A stretch of DNA of 64,000 bases from Piezodorus guildinii (GCA_023052935.1 CM041298.1:20184871-20248870), one strand, 5' to 3'. Positions 1 through 9,353 are shown, numbered from the stretch's first letter. Notes: generated by a model not told the origin, from the letters alone. Numbers and translations are program-made.

Positions 1-365
1 GGCTGGAAGGGACTCTATGGATTCCGACTAATCCAAAAAGAAACACCTTAAACCTTTAAGAAACCTGACTTAACGTCTATTTTTTCTGATATTTCCCTCC
101 AAAAATATGTTTAGAATTAATCTGTTTAAATGCTTTTGAACACGAATTAGGGTTCTTTTTCGTAATACTTTAATTTATATTTAAAAATAATTTTTATCTG
201 CTAAACAACCCTAAACGTAAAAAAAAAAAAAAAAAAAAAAAGAAACTCATATCTTCTCTTTTTCTATTGAAATAAAACTGCACCGAAAAGAACTATAGAT
301 CATTCAAGCTTCTGATAATTTTCAGCCATCTCCATTATAACGAACTATCTAAAAATATCATGAAA
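1..365. other. Unclassified AT-rich sequence with an A-run
   Basis: No coding region or recognisable repeat. A homopolymer of about 22 A lies near 219-241 and could be the tail of an old retroposon, but no element body can be assigned upstream of it. Confidence 0.5.
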
Positions 366-500
366 AAATGAAGTGCGGGCAACACACAACTTTCACTCAC
401 CTCGTCTATTACAATCAATTTAAGAACTATTAATTAAGTTGATAGAAGTTTATATTAATTTAAATCAATGGTTATTCAGTTTCTAAACAACAACGATTTA
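366..500 (+). repeat. R930 repeat, divergent 5' end
   Basis: Matches the 5' end of the R930 family described at 52693-53605: GTGCGGGCAACACAC followed by ACTTTCACTCACC, then the region with ATCAATTTAAGAACTATTAA. It decays after about 130 bp and no 3' end is attached. Confidence 0.6.
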
Positions 501-547
501 GATTAAATTATATATAATATTAAATTGTTACCTACATTAATCAGTAT

Positions 548-548
<1 letters not shown>

Positions 549-578
<30 letters not shown>

Positions 579-697
579 TTGAGATATATTACAATTTGTT
601 TCTATATGAACATTAATAATAGTGATATAAGATTCCATTCACACAATATATACAGTATACAATTATAAAGTCAAATTAAATAAAATATAATATATAT

Positions 698-761
<64 letters not shown>

Positions 762-917
762 AAATAAAAAACTAACAACAACCTATAATTGAGATAAATA
801 CAAGTAAATGAAATAATAAATACAAATAAATGATATATATAGAAATAAATATAAACAAAACAAATCAAAATATCAACAAATAATTGAGATAAATAAAAAG
901 TTGGCAAATTACTAAAT
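549..917 (-). mobile_element. Jockey-type LINE 3'-UTR fragment (5' truncated)
   Basis: On the minus strand this is a 3' UTR ending in a poly(A) tail, seen as a T-run at about 550-573. The sequence beside the tail (minus strand ending in CAATAAATAAA-type signals) is shared with 13066-13385 and 35356-35660 and resembles the 3' ends at 17611-17990 and 42217-42496. A long (TA)n tract interrupts it at about 691-758. It contains no RT sequence, so this is a severely 5'-truncated insertion. Confidence 0.6.
691..758. repeat. (TA)n microsatellite
   Basis: About 30 TA units, broken once near 706-711, inside the Jockey 3'-UTR fragment. A short ORF across it is just the TA periodicity. Confidence 0.95.
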
Positions 918-931
918 ATCATTCACTAAGC

Positions 932-1252
932 GTATGAGAGAAGTTGGTTGAGGGTGCAGTCAATTTAACACACAATTAAGCGTAAACTTAATTTATTGGT
1001 GCCGAAGTTTCGGTCTAAATTATAGGCCTTCTTCAGGGTGGTTGTGTGAGCTGAAAGACGTCACTCCACACAACTGGACGCCTTGGACTGACGCCTTTCA
1101 GCTCACACAACCACCCTGAAGAAGGCCTATAATTTAGGCCGAAACGTCGGCACCAATGAATTAAGTTTACGCTTAATTGTGTGTTAAATTGACTGCACCC
1201 TAAACCAACTTCTCTCATATATACACACACAGTCAACCATTGTCACTTCATG
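932..1252. mobile_element. Foldback element with hammerhead-like cores in both arms
   Basis: A 321-bp insertion flanked by a 14-bp TSD, ATCATTCACTAAGC (918-931 and 1253-1266). Its arms, 934-1057 and 1095-1218, are inverted copies of each other with a few mismatches, around a spacer of about 37 bp. The right arm reads CTGAAGA (1116-1122), a stem GGCC/GGCC, then GAAACGTC (1141-1148). This is the order of conserved blocks in a type I hammerhead ribozyme. The left arm (minus strand, 1001-1036) has the same core, but GAAACGTC has become GAAACTTC. Penelope-like elements are known to carry hammerheads in terminal repeats that can be inverted, so a Penelope-derived non-autonomous element is my preferred reading. 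No RT or GIY-YIG sequence is attached. Confidence 0.65.
1116..1150 (+). ncRNA. Putative hammerhead ribozyme core
   Basis: CTGAAGA fills the CUGANGA box, GGCC(TATAATTTA)GGCC forms stem II, and GAAAC-GTC provides the GAAA box, A15.1-U16.1 and cleavage-site C17. Stem III is only AC/GT with no loop, so intramolecular activity would be weak. ACGT is self-complementary, which would allow a dimeric hammerhead. Stem I shows only two clear G-C pairs here. Motif-level evidence only. Confidence 0.45.
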
Positions 1253-1266
1253 ATCATTCACTAAGC

Positions 1267-1785
1267 ATTTATTTTACGTCTATATAACTGTTCTTATTAT
1301 TAAAAAATAAAATAAAAATTACATAATTTTAATTTTCTCTTTTTGATGGTAATATCGAATTCGTAAAACTTTTATTTGTAAAATGTTTATCGATGTTAAC
1401 AAGATTATATTTTCTTATTATTAAGTTCCTTTTTCATTTTTTTTTTCTAAGAATCTCAAGAAATAAAGACACTTTAGAGGATTAAAATTTAATGATTCAT
1501 CATTTAAGCCCTGTCAGACTGTTTTAATCAGAATGGAACCTCCATGATATTAAAATCTATTAAATTTTACATCGATTTATCGAGTTTAATCAAAATCTTT
1601 AGAGCTGCTTTTGAGAAAATCTTAAAAAGTTGCAAAATGCATCGTATAAAGTAGCACTTGCCATCAGCCCATTTTAGTGAAAAAGTTGCTGTAAGATCTC
1701 CGGCGTATAATATTCTTAAATATAAAATTTCAGTTTAGTATGTCTTTTCGTTTTTGCGGTAGGCTTCCCATATAACGGAAACACA
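1267..1785 (+). repeat. R930 repeat, internal to near-3' part
   Basis: Follows the R930 consensus in order: the AACAAGAT segment, the TTTAAGCCCTGTCAGAC block, TTTTACATCGAT, the GCAAAATGCAT block, and the (CA)n tract near 1780. It breaks off before the 3' palindrome and joins an inverted R930 copy. Confidence 0.75.
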
Positions 1786-2172
1786 CACACACCTTTTTTT
1801 TGACCTTTTACACAAACTTAAAAAAATATTTTTTTAATGCAATTTTTTGTTTTTGAACATAGGAACAGTAATATACATACATAATATATCGTTTGAAAGC
1901 TAAAGTTTTTAGAAGAAGTATTATCTTAAACGAAAGCTTGTAAAAGCTAACAAAAACTGATGAAAAACCGATAAAACTAACTGATTGTCTTAGATAATAA
2001 TATAATAGATTTTTTTAAATAAAGCATATACGAGTGTTTTTATAGAAATTCAATTTAATTAATTCTTTATTATTTTCAATAATATTATCACTAATTGTAT
2101 TTAAAAAGTCTTAAATAGATGTTAACAACGAAGGTAGGTAAAAGTAGTGTGTTGCTCGCACCAGATTTTTTT
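1786..2172 (-). repeat. R930 repeat, 5' half, inverted relative to its neighbour
   Basis: Minus-strand R930 5' half, running from the TGCAATTTTT block to the family's 5' terminus, read here as GGTAGGTAAAAGTAGTG then TTGCTCGCACCAGATTTTTT. It abuts the plus-strand copy tail to tail near 1786. Confidence 0.75.
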
Positions 2173-2491
2173 TCGTGTTGGTATGCTATTGACGGCGTTA
2201 TTTCATACCCGTTTATTTTTCCCAAGTATTCAAGAGTTATTATTTTTGTGAGCCTCCTTTCTTTCATCAGTCAATTTCTTGCCCGTTTTCAGCTTCTTGA
2301 AAAACATATATTGTAAATAAAAAATAAACTTTAAAAAAAGTAAAGTCAGTAATTTTTTTTTCCTGTTTAGGAAGGAGTGAGTAGATATTACGAATAACGA
2401 GGTAGATAAGAATAAAAAAAATAAACTACAAATGTTAACATCGTAAAATAAAACCCACTCCGGAGTGAACTTAATAATTCAAAATTAGTGC

Positions 2492-2719
2492 TTGAAAGAT
2501 GAAATGAAACTTGGACGAACTTCAAAAGGAATATATCCTTTAATAAAACTAAGCCCCGATAAACTTGATGAGTTACTTCTAGTTATTGTGAAGAGTAGTT
2601 TTAAAGTCCGAGAAGGAATACAGCCTGAAAGCGTAATGAAAAATGACAAAGTTTCCCCTTTCAAAAGTTTTGCCCTGTTCTATGTAGAAGCTCCACAGGA
2701 AACATGTGATTATTCATAA
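2492..2719 (+). CDS. Hypothetical 75-aa ORF, family unknown
   Basis: This reading frame lies in a stretch with no recognised repeat. The protein begins MKDEMKLGRTSKG and ends with EAPQETCDYS. It is mixed in composition, with charged residues spread through it and no low-complexity run, unlike most chance frames nearby. I see no domain, signal peptide or membrane segment. It could be an exon or pseudogene fragment, or chance. The next 200 bp are AT-rich and show no partner frame. Confidence 0.2.
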   Translation: MKDEMKLGRTSKGIYPLIKLSPDKLDELLLVIVKSSFKVREGIQPESVMKNDKVSPFKSFALFYVEAPQETCDYS

Positions 2720-3264
2720 AACTCTAGCCATCGTATGAATAAAAACATATACATTTATAGGAGTACTGTCGGTTGTTAATACTTTATTTAATAAAAAGTT
2801 TAATCCAAAAATGTTGTTATGAATATATAGATGCTGAAATAATAAATAAATTAAAATCTCTCTGTATCTCTTTCTATATATATATATATTACCATAGACT
2901 GATTTTATTAAGTGATAAAAAAAAAAAAAAAAACATCTAGGAAGAAATAACAGCTCCATATTACTAATCAATACATCATGGTATTCAAAAGTAAGCCTGT
3001 ACAGGAATTACAAATATAGGCCAGTATGAGCATTGCGATGGATAGGAGACATTCCAAAATATTGTGATGGAATGTGTAGCATATAATCACCAGAGAAAAT
3101 ATTTCTATCCCAAGATAATCCCACTACTTATCAACAAATATTATCGTTGAATACCAATAAGATAATAAAGAAAGTTATACAATACTATAAAAATATTGAA
3201 AAATCTAATTAGATCTTCCTGCTACTAGGAAAAAGACAATCGCTGTATGAAGCATCCAATGCGG

Positions 3265-3326
<62 letters not shown>

Positions 3327-3689
3327 TAAGACGATGACAAACATTAATATCAGAAAGTAATAACTAGTGCGGAAATTTATCAAGATTAAAATACTGAACT
3401 ATCACAATATAACAAATAAATTTATTAAAGTAAAAAAATAGAGCGGTAAAACAGAAAATAATGATTGTTATGACAATCATAAATAAAATTTAAACATACA
3501 GGAAAATAAATAAGGATAGAAATAAAAGGAAAGAAGGATGTTGTGATAAGAAAAGGGATAAAAATAGTACAGGAATATAAACAGGTGGATAAACACTACG
3601 AGTGTATAAATATCTAGTCATTCCCAAATGAATAACATATATATATATATATATATATATATTGATAATGTTTATAAAGGTTTAAATTT
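2720..3689. other. Unclassified AT-rich sequence with microsatellites
   Basis: Contains an A-run at about 2919-2935, an A-run followed by (TA)n at 3266-3320, and a second (TA)n at about 3638-3661. I could not assign the rest (for example 2990-3260) to any repeat family in the window, and no credible coding frame is present. Confidence 0.5.
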
Positions 3690-4190
3690 ACTGTAAGATT
3701 AAGAATATACAGTAATATAGATGTTTGTTTATTTAACGTCACTTAATGCTACTATGGCTAATCGGACGATGCTACAGTAGGCGTCCTAAATTTTGCCTAT
3801 CCAGGTTTTATATTAGGATAGAGATCTTTAACGAGTACCTGACATCGCACAGGCTCGGGACCACCTTTTATCGTTCCCTCCGAAGGACGGCATAACTAAG
3901 GATTTTTTACTCTCATTAAAAAATCCTAGGACCACTTGCGGGTTCGAACCCGTGACCTTTGGCATAGGAGGCTGTTATGCTAACCACCCAGCTACATGTG
4001 ATCCCAATAATATAGATGTATAATAGATCGAAAACTTATACATTATATATCCACAAGGTTATAAAAGGTGATGGAGAGCGATGAAAAGCGGATAAAACTA
4101 AATTTTGGTGTCGATAATAATATAGGTTACAATAGGTACAATAGGTTATTTAACAAAACCCATGTTTCTTTCAAGACTCGATGTAGTTCT
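3690..4190 (-). repeat. R930 repeat, 5' half, with SINE inserted
   Basis: On both sides of the SINE at 3725-4007 the sequence is minus-strand R930: AGTAATATAGATGTATAAT, then the GATGAAAAGC-GATAAAACTAA block and the AAACCCATGTTTCTTTC block. It is the target of the SINE and lacks its 3' half. Confidence 0.65.
3725..4007 (-). mobile_element. tRNA-derived SINE, family 1, full length
   Basis: Flanked by the 12-bp TSD TAATATAGATGT (3713-3724, 4008-4019). On the minus strand it opens with a tRNA-like head: A box TAGCTGGGTGG, then B box GGTTCGAACCC, a perfect match to GGTTCRANNCC. A hairpin containing T6 follows, then a body with CCTTCGGAGGGAACG and GGTGGTCCCGAGCC, and a tail ending GTTAAATAAACAAA. 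The central CTTCGG...ACGTTAAA segment resembles the conserved central domains of metazoan SINEs. That assignment is inference. Confidence 0.9.
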
Positions 4191-4636
4191 TTAACCCTGT
4201 TTACTTTCACTTACCTATGTATGAAATATATAGTAAGGGAAAGTATTGCGATCGTGAAAATTTTCGAATTCCAGTTTTCAACAGAAATACACATTTTACG
4301 GTCCCCTGAGTCCAAATAAGGACTGTGTGTGGTAACTCCGTAATAGCGCGTAAACGAAAAGTCCTATGAAACTGAAAATTGATATTTAGGACAACTATAC
4401 TACATGAGATGTTACAAAAACTTTTTTGTCAAAATCTGCTTACAGGAGAGCAACTTTATACCATGCTTTTGGTATTGGAATACCTTTCTACGATTTTATC
4501 AAAAACGGCTCTAACGATTTTGATTAAATTCTCTTTATTGATGTAAAATTCAATTCGCTTTAATATCATGTTTCATTCTCATTGAAATAGCCTGACAGGC
4601 TATTGAAATACCGATATTTTAAATTTTCTTCTGTTA

Positions 4637-4696
4637 AAACATCACATTTACTTGTTGTATATAATTGTACAGTTGTAAATATCAATAAATATGTTC
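4637..4696 (+). mobile_element. Minimal LINE insertion: Jockey 3' tip only
   Basis: About 60 bp, matching the last bases of the truncated Jockey at 59160-60135 (TTTACTTGTTG ... ACAGTTGTAAATATCAATAAA). It lies inside R930 between two TTCTTCT motifs that look like a short TSD. A retrotransposition event that copied only the 3' tip explains it best. Confidence 0.5.
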
Positions 4697-4869
4697 TTCT
4701 TCTAAAGTACATTTAATTTTGTATATTTATAAAAATTAATTAGGCACATTATCTTATTAGCATAGATAAGCATAAATATGAGAGATAAGCGAATTTGATC
4801 AACGACTGAAGGAGGAATGTGTAAACATATTTTTGTGTGCAATTTATGCGTTTTTTAACACAAGAATAG

Positions 4870-5159
4870 AGGTTATCTGCAGTAGGGTGACTAGCATAAC
4901 AGCCTCCTATGCCAAAGGTCACGGGTTCAAACCCGCAGGTAGCACTAGGATTTTTTAATAGGTGTAAAAAATCCTTAGCTATGCCGTCCTTCGGAGGGGA
5001 AGTTAAAAGGTCTCAAGCCTGTACGATGTCGGGTACTCGTTAAATATCCCTATCCCAATAAAACTTTGATAGGCAAAATTTAGGACCACTGTAGCATCGT
5101 CCTATTAGCCACAGCAGCATAAAGTGACGGTAAATAAATAAATAATACTAATAATAACT
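4870..5159 (+). mobile_element. tRNA-derived SINE, family 1
   Basis: TSD ACACAAGAATAG on both sides (4858-4869, 5160-5171). B box GGTTCAAACCC, then the hairpin AGGATTTTTTA/TAAAAAATCCT, the CCTTCGGAGGGGAAG core, and a tail ending AAATAAATAAATAA. The A box is slightly degraded (TAGGGTGACTAGC). Confidence 0.9.
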
Positions 5160-5281
5160 ACACAAGAATAGTAATATAGATGTATAATATACCATTTGAT
5201 AGCAAAAGATTTTAGAAAAAATATTATACTGATAAACGGAATTGTAACAGAGAGTGATGGAAAACCGATAAAACTAACTGC

Positions 5282-5580
5282 TTCGGGTTCCCGAAAAGGG
5301 AAATTCATATTGTCCGTGATGCCACCTGGCGGCCTGTCAAAGAAGTAGAGCGCCCCTAGTGGCCGAAAAAGAAACTGAGTAGTGGCAGGACTTGGCTGGA
5401 TGAGCCAAAGTTTCTCCAGTTTCTGTGTCTTGTCCCTTTCAACAGCCATGGAGTAGAAAAATTGAGAAGACCTCCTAGCCATATGGAAGGAGGAGAGGAA
5501 GAGGAGAGAAAGCGAAATGTCACCATTACCACCATCACCAGGCAGTATCCTCACCATCTCAGATTTCTACTACTTAAAAC
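5282..5580. other. GC-richer unclassified segment
   Basis: Stands out from its AT-rich surroundings by base composition and matches no repeat in the window. A minus-strand frame crosses it (protein rich in S, F and L, beginning MVRILPGDGGNGDIS at 5557), but the frame runs on into R930 and the SINE tail, so it is not a gene as it stands. It could be an exon, a promoter-like island or a repeat whose relatives lie elsewhere. Confidence 0.35.
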
Positions 5581-5869
5581 CAATTATCCAGTTATATAAT
5601 TTTCAATAGTTTTAACATCACTAACCTACTAATCCAATAGATTAACACGTGACCACCAAGTTTAAATGTAGCATTTTCGTTTGTAATATAAGTAATTTTT
5701 TTATACCTTTCAGTGTTTCAATCGATCTAGGTCCAGCCTTCAATTACTTAAGTTTTTATATTTTCATACAGTCCACTATTCAAAATCTGGTGCGGGCAAC
5801 ACACGACTTTCACTTACCTATATTTTTAAAATCAATGAAAGAATTTTCAAATACAATTATAGGTGGAAT

Positions 5870-7000
5870 GGCAAACCAAAGGAATTAATATCAACGGAAA
5901 CAAATTAAATCATCTAAATTTTGCAGACGACATAGTGTTGATATCATGTACTAAGGACTAGTTAATAGAAATGTTGAAGGACTTGGAGAGAGTGTGTGGT
6001 CAGGTTGGTCTTGTCATGAATTTATCCAAAACAAAAATAATGACAAATTCAGAAAATATATCCAAAATAGAAAATGTTCTCGCAAAAATAGAATTAGTCA
6101 AAGACACCACTTACCTAGGACAGACCATTTCATTCGATGACCGCCTTTCCAAAGAAATTCAAAAACGGATTGCCTCTTGCTGGAAAAAATTTTGGGTCTT
6201 TAAAAACTTAATGAAAAGCTCCACCGAAATTAAATGGAAAAGGTTAGTATTCAATACCTGCATTCTCCCAACTTTGACTTATGGAAGCCAGACATGATCC
6301 CTCACTAAATCTCAAGAAAGAAGAATTAACGTTTGGCAAAGAAGAATGGAGAGGAGTATGACAAATGTGAATTTAAAGCATAAAGTAAAAAATACGACTC
6401 TGAGAGAGACCACTTTGGTGAGGGATGCTGTGGGTTGTATAAGGAAGCTGAAATGGGAATGGGCTGGCCATTTAATGCGAATAAAAGATCCCAGGTGGAG
6501 CAAGGCAATTACCGAATGGACACCTCTCGGAAAGCAACGTAAGCAAGGAGGGCAACTCAAAAGATGGTCGGACGAAATTAGGAAACAAGAAGGAATAGCT
6601 TGGCATAGGAAAACAGAAGACCGAAAATATTGGGAATTAAAATGCCAAGATATTGAAAAACCAGCGGCGAACTCATAACCCAGAAGGTACGGCTGGTCAC
6701 CGATCAAGACTATTCCTCCTTCAGGAGAGGCCTACACATTAGTAGAAAACCATTTTATTTTTATTTATCTAAAGATAAAATTTTTTATTTAATCAAGTTT
6801 TTTTTTTTTTTTTTTTTTGGCAATTTTAATAAAAAAGATGTTAGTAAATTTTATTTAAAAGTTGTATATAATATTTGGTCACATTGTTTTCTTTTTACTT
6901 ACATCAATTATTAAAAGTGTTTTAAAATAAAAATAAATATATATAAAGTTTATGTACCAACAAAAATTGTAAATATGTGTAAATAAAGGCTTATCTTATC
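5870..7000 (+). mobile_element. RTE-like LINE, 5' truncated
   Basis: 1131 bp with a 13-bp TSD TTATAGGTGGAAT (5857-5869, 7001-7013). Contains the RT C-terminal half (next entry), a 3' UTR with the hairpin CTCC-TTC-GGAG at about 6715-6730, an internal T-run at 6800-6820, and a 3' end AATAAAGGCTTATCTTATC without poly(A). The same 3' organisation is present in the copy at 28087-29025. Confidence 0.85.
5890..6678 (+). pseudogene. RTE-like reverse transcriptase, C-terminal part, two nonsense codons
   Basis: The frame covers FADDIVLIS (the RT catalytic FADD box, about 5922), the TKIMTNSE and YLGQTISF boxes (RT thumb region), CILPTLTYGSQT, and the C-terminal RTE-type block with WEWAGHLMR, RWSKAITEWTP and RWSDEIRKQEG, ending KPAANS. 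Two in-frame stops interrupt it: TAG near 5960 after CTKD, and TGA at 6295-6297 where a conserved Trp is expected (QTW). The frame is otherwise continuous, so the copy is young to middle-aged. It lacks the endonuclease and most of the RT fingers and palm. The RTE assignment rests on the C-terminal block. Confidence 0.8.
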
Positions 7001-7984
7001 TTATAGGTGGAATAATCAAAAATCAGTAATTTTTGAAATTTTTTAATTTTGCCAACGTATCGGCTCAAACTTGTGAGGCATCATCAGGACATTACTGAGC
7101 CATGTCCAAGCATATACATACACTAACTGAATATGATGGTGGCTCAAAAGCATGAGCCGAAACGTTTGCAAAATTAAAAATGACTGATTCCTGATTATTC
7201 CACCTATAATTTTCAAATACAGTTAGATATAAAAATACGTGAAACTATAGAAGAATTAATTAGATTAAATTTCTATAGAAACATGTGTTTTATTAAAAAA
7301 TCTATTATATTATTATCTAAAACAATCACTTAGTTTTATCGGCTTTTTATCACTCTCTATTAACTTTTAAAAGCTTGTGTATGAGATGATATTTATTCTA
7401 AAATCTTTAGCTTTCCAACGGTATATCATACATGTATATTACTAATCTTATGTTCAAAAACGAAAAATTGCATTAAAAAAATATGTTTTCTGTTTTCTCC
7501 TTTAGTTGGGTATCGAATTCATTCAATTTATATATTTACCTGTTTTTCATCAGTGGTAACAAGATAATATAGTTTTTTTTTTTGTTTTTTTTATAGAATC
7601 AACAAAATTAAAGGTACTTTAAAGAAAGAAAATTTAAAATATCGGCATGTCAGACCATTTTAATCAGAATGAAACCTACATGATATTAAAGCCCATTAAA
7701 TTTTTCATCGATATAGCGAGTTTAATTAAAATCGTCGGAACTGTTTTCGAGAAAATCGAAAAAAGGTGCAAAATGCATGGTATAAAGTGGCTCTTCTTTT
7801 AATCTCATTTTGATGAAAAAGGTATGGTAAAGTCACACACAGAGACCTTGTTGCGGGACTTGGTTATTTGGACTCAGGGGACCCAAAATGTGTATTTCCG
7901 TTGAAAACTGGAATTCGATAATTTTCACGATCGCAATACTTTCCCTTACTATATATAGCTAGTGAAAGTAAAAAGGAGTGATCA

Positions 7985-8775
7985 TTTTGACATTGTATGG
8001 ATTACCCCAAACACTAACAGATTGTTGTAGATAAACATATAGTACATTATTTAATAAAACACATGTTTCCATTGAAATTCAATTGATTAATTCTTTTTTT
8101 TTTTTTTTTTTTTAAACATATTTCTTGATATTTACAACTGTACAAGTAAATGTGATGGATATAGTAATCTAACATGAAATACATGAAGAGATGCCACCCA
8201 TCGGCAGCACTCTAAACATATTTTAAACTAGAAGGTCTCGGGGCCATCTTCTTTTTAGACGCCTCGGAGGATTATCAGGAATCGAAAAGGATGATAGGAT
8301 AGAAACTAGTGGGTTAGAGTGGAAATGGAGTTTTTCATGGAATGATTGATATCTGGTTCGGGCTAATTCAGTAACATATGGTATATTAAGGTCTTTATGG
8401 ATGAGCTTATTTGTGACAAAGGATTTTACGAAGGATTTTGGATTGTAAGGATTGGATACGAGAAGAATTTGATGGTTTGGTAGAGCCCCATAGCTCTACT
8501 CCGTAAGTCCATATCGGTCTTATGATGGTCATATAAATAAGTCTTTTGTAAGTAAGTGGAAGATTGGAGCGTTTGTCCAGTAAGTGTTGGAGTAGTCGAA
8601 AACGTCGGGCAGTTTCTTGTCTTTTCAGTCTTGTATGGGGATTCCAAGTCAGACGTTTGTCAAGAATTAATTCTTTAACCATTTATTTTATCTCTACTTG
8701 CTTTTAAAAATTCTTAAATTGATTTTAACAATATAGATAATAATAGAAAGTCATGTATTGCGTAGTAGATTTTGT
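7985..8775 (-). repeat. R930 repeat, 5' half, split by a Jockey fragment
   Basis: Minus-strand R930: the GATTGTTGTAGATAA and AATAAAACACATGTTTCC blocks, then after the LINE the ATTTATTTTATCTCTA block and an end AAAGTCATGTATTGCG near 8756. TSD for the LINE: ATTAATTCTTT (8086-8096, 8666-8676). Confidence 0.75.
8097..8665 (-). pseudogene. Jockey-type LINE, 3' fragment with RT C-terminus
   Basis: Minus-strand insertion with an 11-bp TSD and a poly(A) tail (T-run 8093-8113). The largest open segment (8407 to the 5' end) reads LDKRLTWNPHTRLKRQETAR ... TIIRPIWTYGVELWGSTKPS, the conserved C-terminal region of Jockey ORF2 just after the RT thumb. It is the same subfamily as 42694-43782, 53935-54303 and 59160-60135. 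A frameshift after the ILRKIL motif separates it from its terminal KRRWPRDL-type end. Confidence 0.8.
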
Positions 8776-9341
8776 TTTTCCATATTTCTTATCCCCTTTC
8801 ATAACTTGTATAATTTTCTGGTTTTAAAAGGGCTTAATAGATATATAGTACAAATGGATGGTTATTGGAGATTATGTCGCAAGTCGAAGTTTAAGGAAGA
8901 AACTCCATGTATAGGCGGCTAAAAGGCTTCCCATAGAGGACAGGCATCGCCAAGAAACTTGTAATGAACTGTCTTCTTGGATACGGAGCCTCTTTGTCAA
9001 AGTTCGTTAACGATGAATGGCAACATATATCACATTGGGGGAACTATAGTCCCCGCAATTCCCAACACCTTATGTTATCCTCTTAAAGCAATTATTAACT
9101 TATTTCCATATTACGTCTCCAGGTATTATTCATGCAATAAGAAGCAATCCGCAAGGGAGAACTAGTTCCATGAATGGGGAATTATTCCAAACTCCAAGCA
9201 TTCCGGGCTTTATTCAGGAATACATTTGCCGCCATAGTCTGTTATCGCCGACTCCGTTGAAAAATTTAAATTTCATCTTACTCCCCCTTTTTACACACCG
9301 ACCACAATCTTATGTATTATATCTTCTAAATGTTTTTTAAT
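8776..9341. other. Unclassified segment, no repeat match in window
   Basis: Moderate GC, no sign of a LINE, SINE or R930. A 62-aa plus-strand frame at 8977-9165 (begins MDTEPLCQSSLTMNGNIYHI) has no recognisable domain. It may be single-copy DNA or a rarer transposon. Confidence 0.35.
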
Positions 9342-9353
9342 AACTATGCACTT

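Larger units (their letters stand above)
4191..5281 (-). repeat. R930 repeat, long minus-strand copy with SINE and LINE tail inside
   Basis: Begins with the R930 3' terminus in reverse (ACTTTCACTTACC, then AGTAAGGGAAAGTATTGCG at about 4231), passes through all internal blocks, is interrupted by a 3'-end-only LINE tail (4637-4696) and a SINE (4870-5159), and stops at ACCGATAAAACTAACTG, where a GC-richer unrelated segment begins. Confidence 0.8.
5859..7207. mobile_element. Foldback element with hammerhead-like cores, hosting an RTE LINE
   Basis: Ends are ATAGGTGGAATAATCA and TGATTATTCCACCTAT. Without the internal LINE it is about 205 bp (7003-7207 with its start at 5859). The arms carry oppositely oriented cores: minus strand 7051-7087 with CTGATGA ... 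GATACGTT, and plus strand 7132-7169 with TGATGG, a perfect 6-bp stem GGCTCA/TGAGCC and GAAACGTT. The 17-bp TSD shows it moved as a unit. It is a distinct subfamily from 932-1252. Confidence 0.7.
5783..7979 (+). repeat. R930 repeat, split by a nested foldback and RTE LINE
   Basis: 5' end TCTGGTGCGGGCAACACACG and ACTTTCACTTACC at about 5787-5819, 3' end TTACTATATATAG and GTGAAAGTAAAAA at 7946-7975. The copy is interrupted at 5859-7207. The flanking R930 pieces share the 17-bp TSD AATTTTCAAATACARTT (5842-5858, 7208-7224). Removing the insert restores a normal R930 sequence. Confidence 0.9.

Noticed and set aside
671..922. Tyr/Ile-repeat protein
   Set aside because: Translation of a (TA)n microsatellite; the same applies to frames at 11424-11678 and 62356-62612.
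3930..4007. tRNA gene
   Set aside because: The B box is perfect and the A box good, but the sequence recurs with a fixed non-tRNA body and TSDs, so it is the head of a SINE. No proper acceptor stem closes.
5105..5557. 150-aa minus-strand ORF as a gene
   Set aside because: It runs from the GC-richer island into R930 and a SINE tail. The end part is repeat, so the frame as a whole cannot be a gene.
6312..6707. 131-aa minus-strand ORF
   Set aside because: It is antisense to the RTE RT C-terminal block, whose protein motifs are clear on the plus strand.
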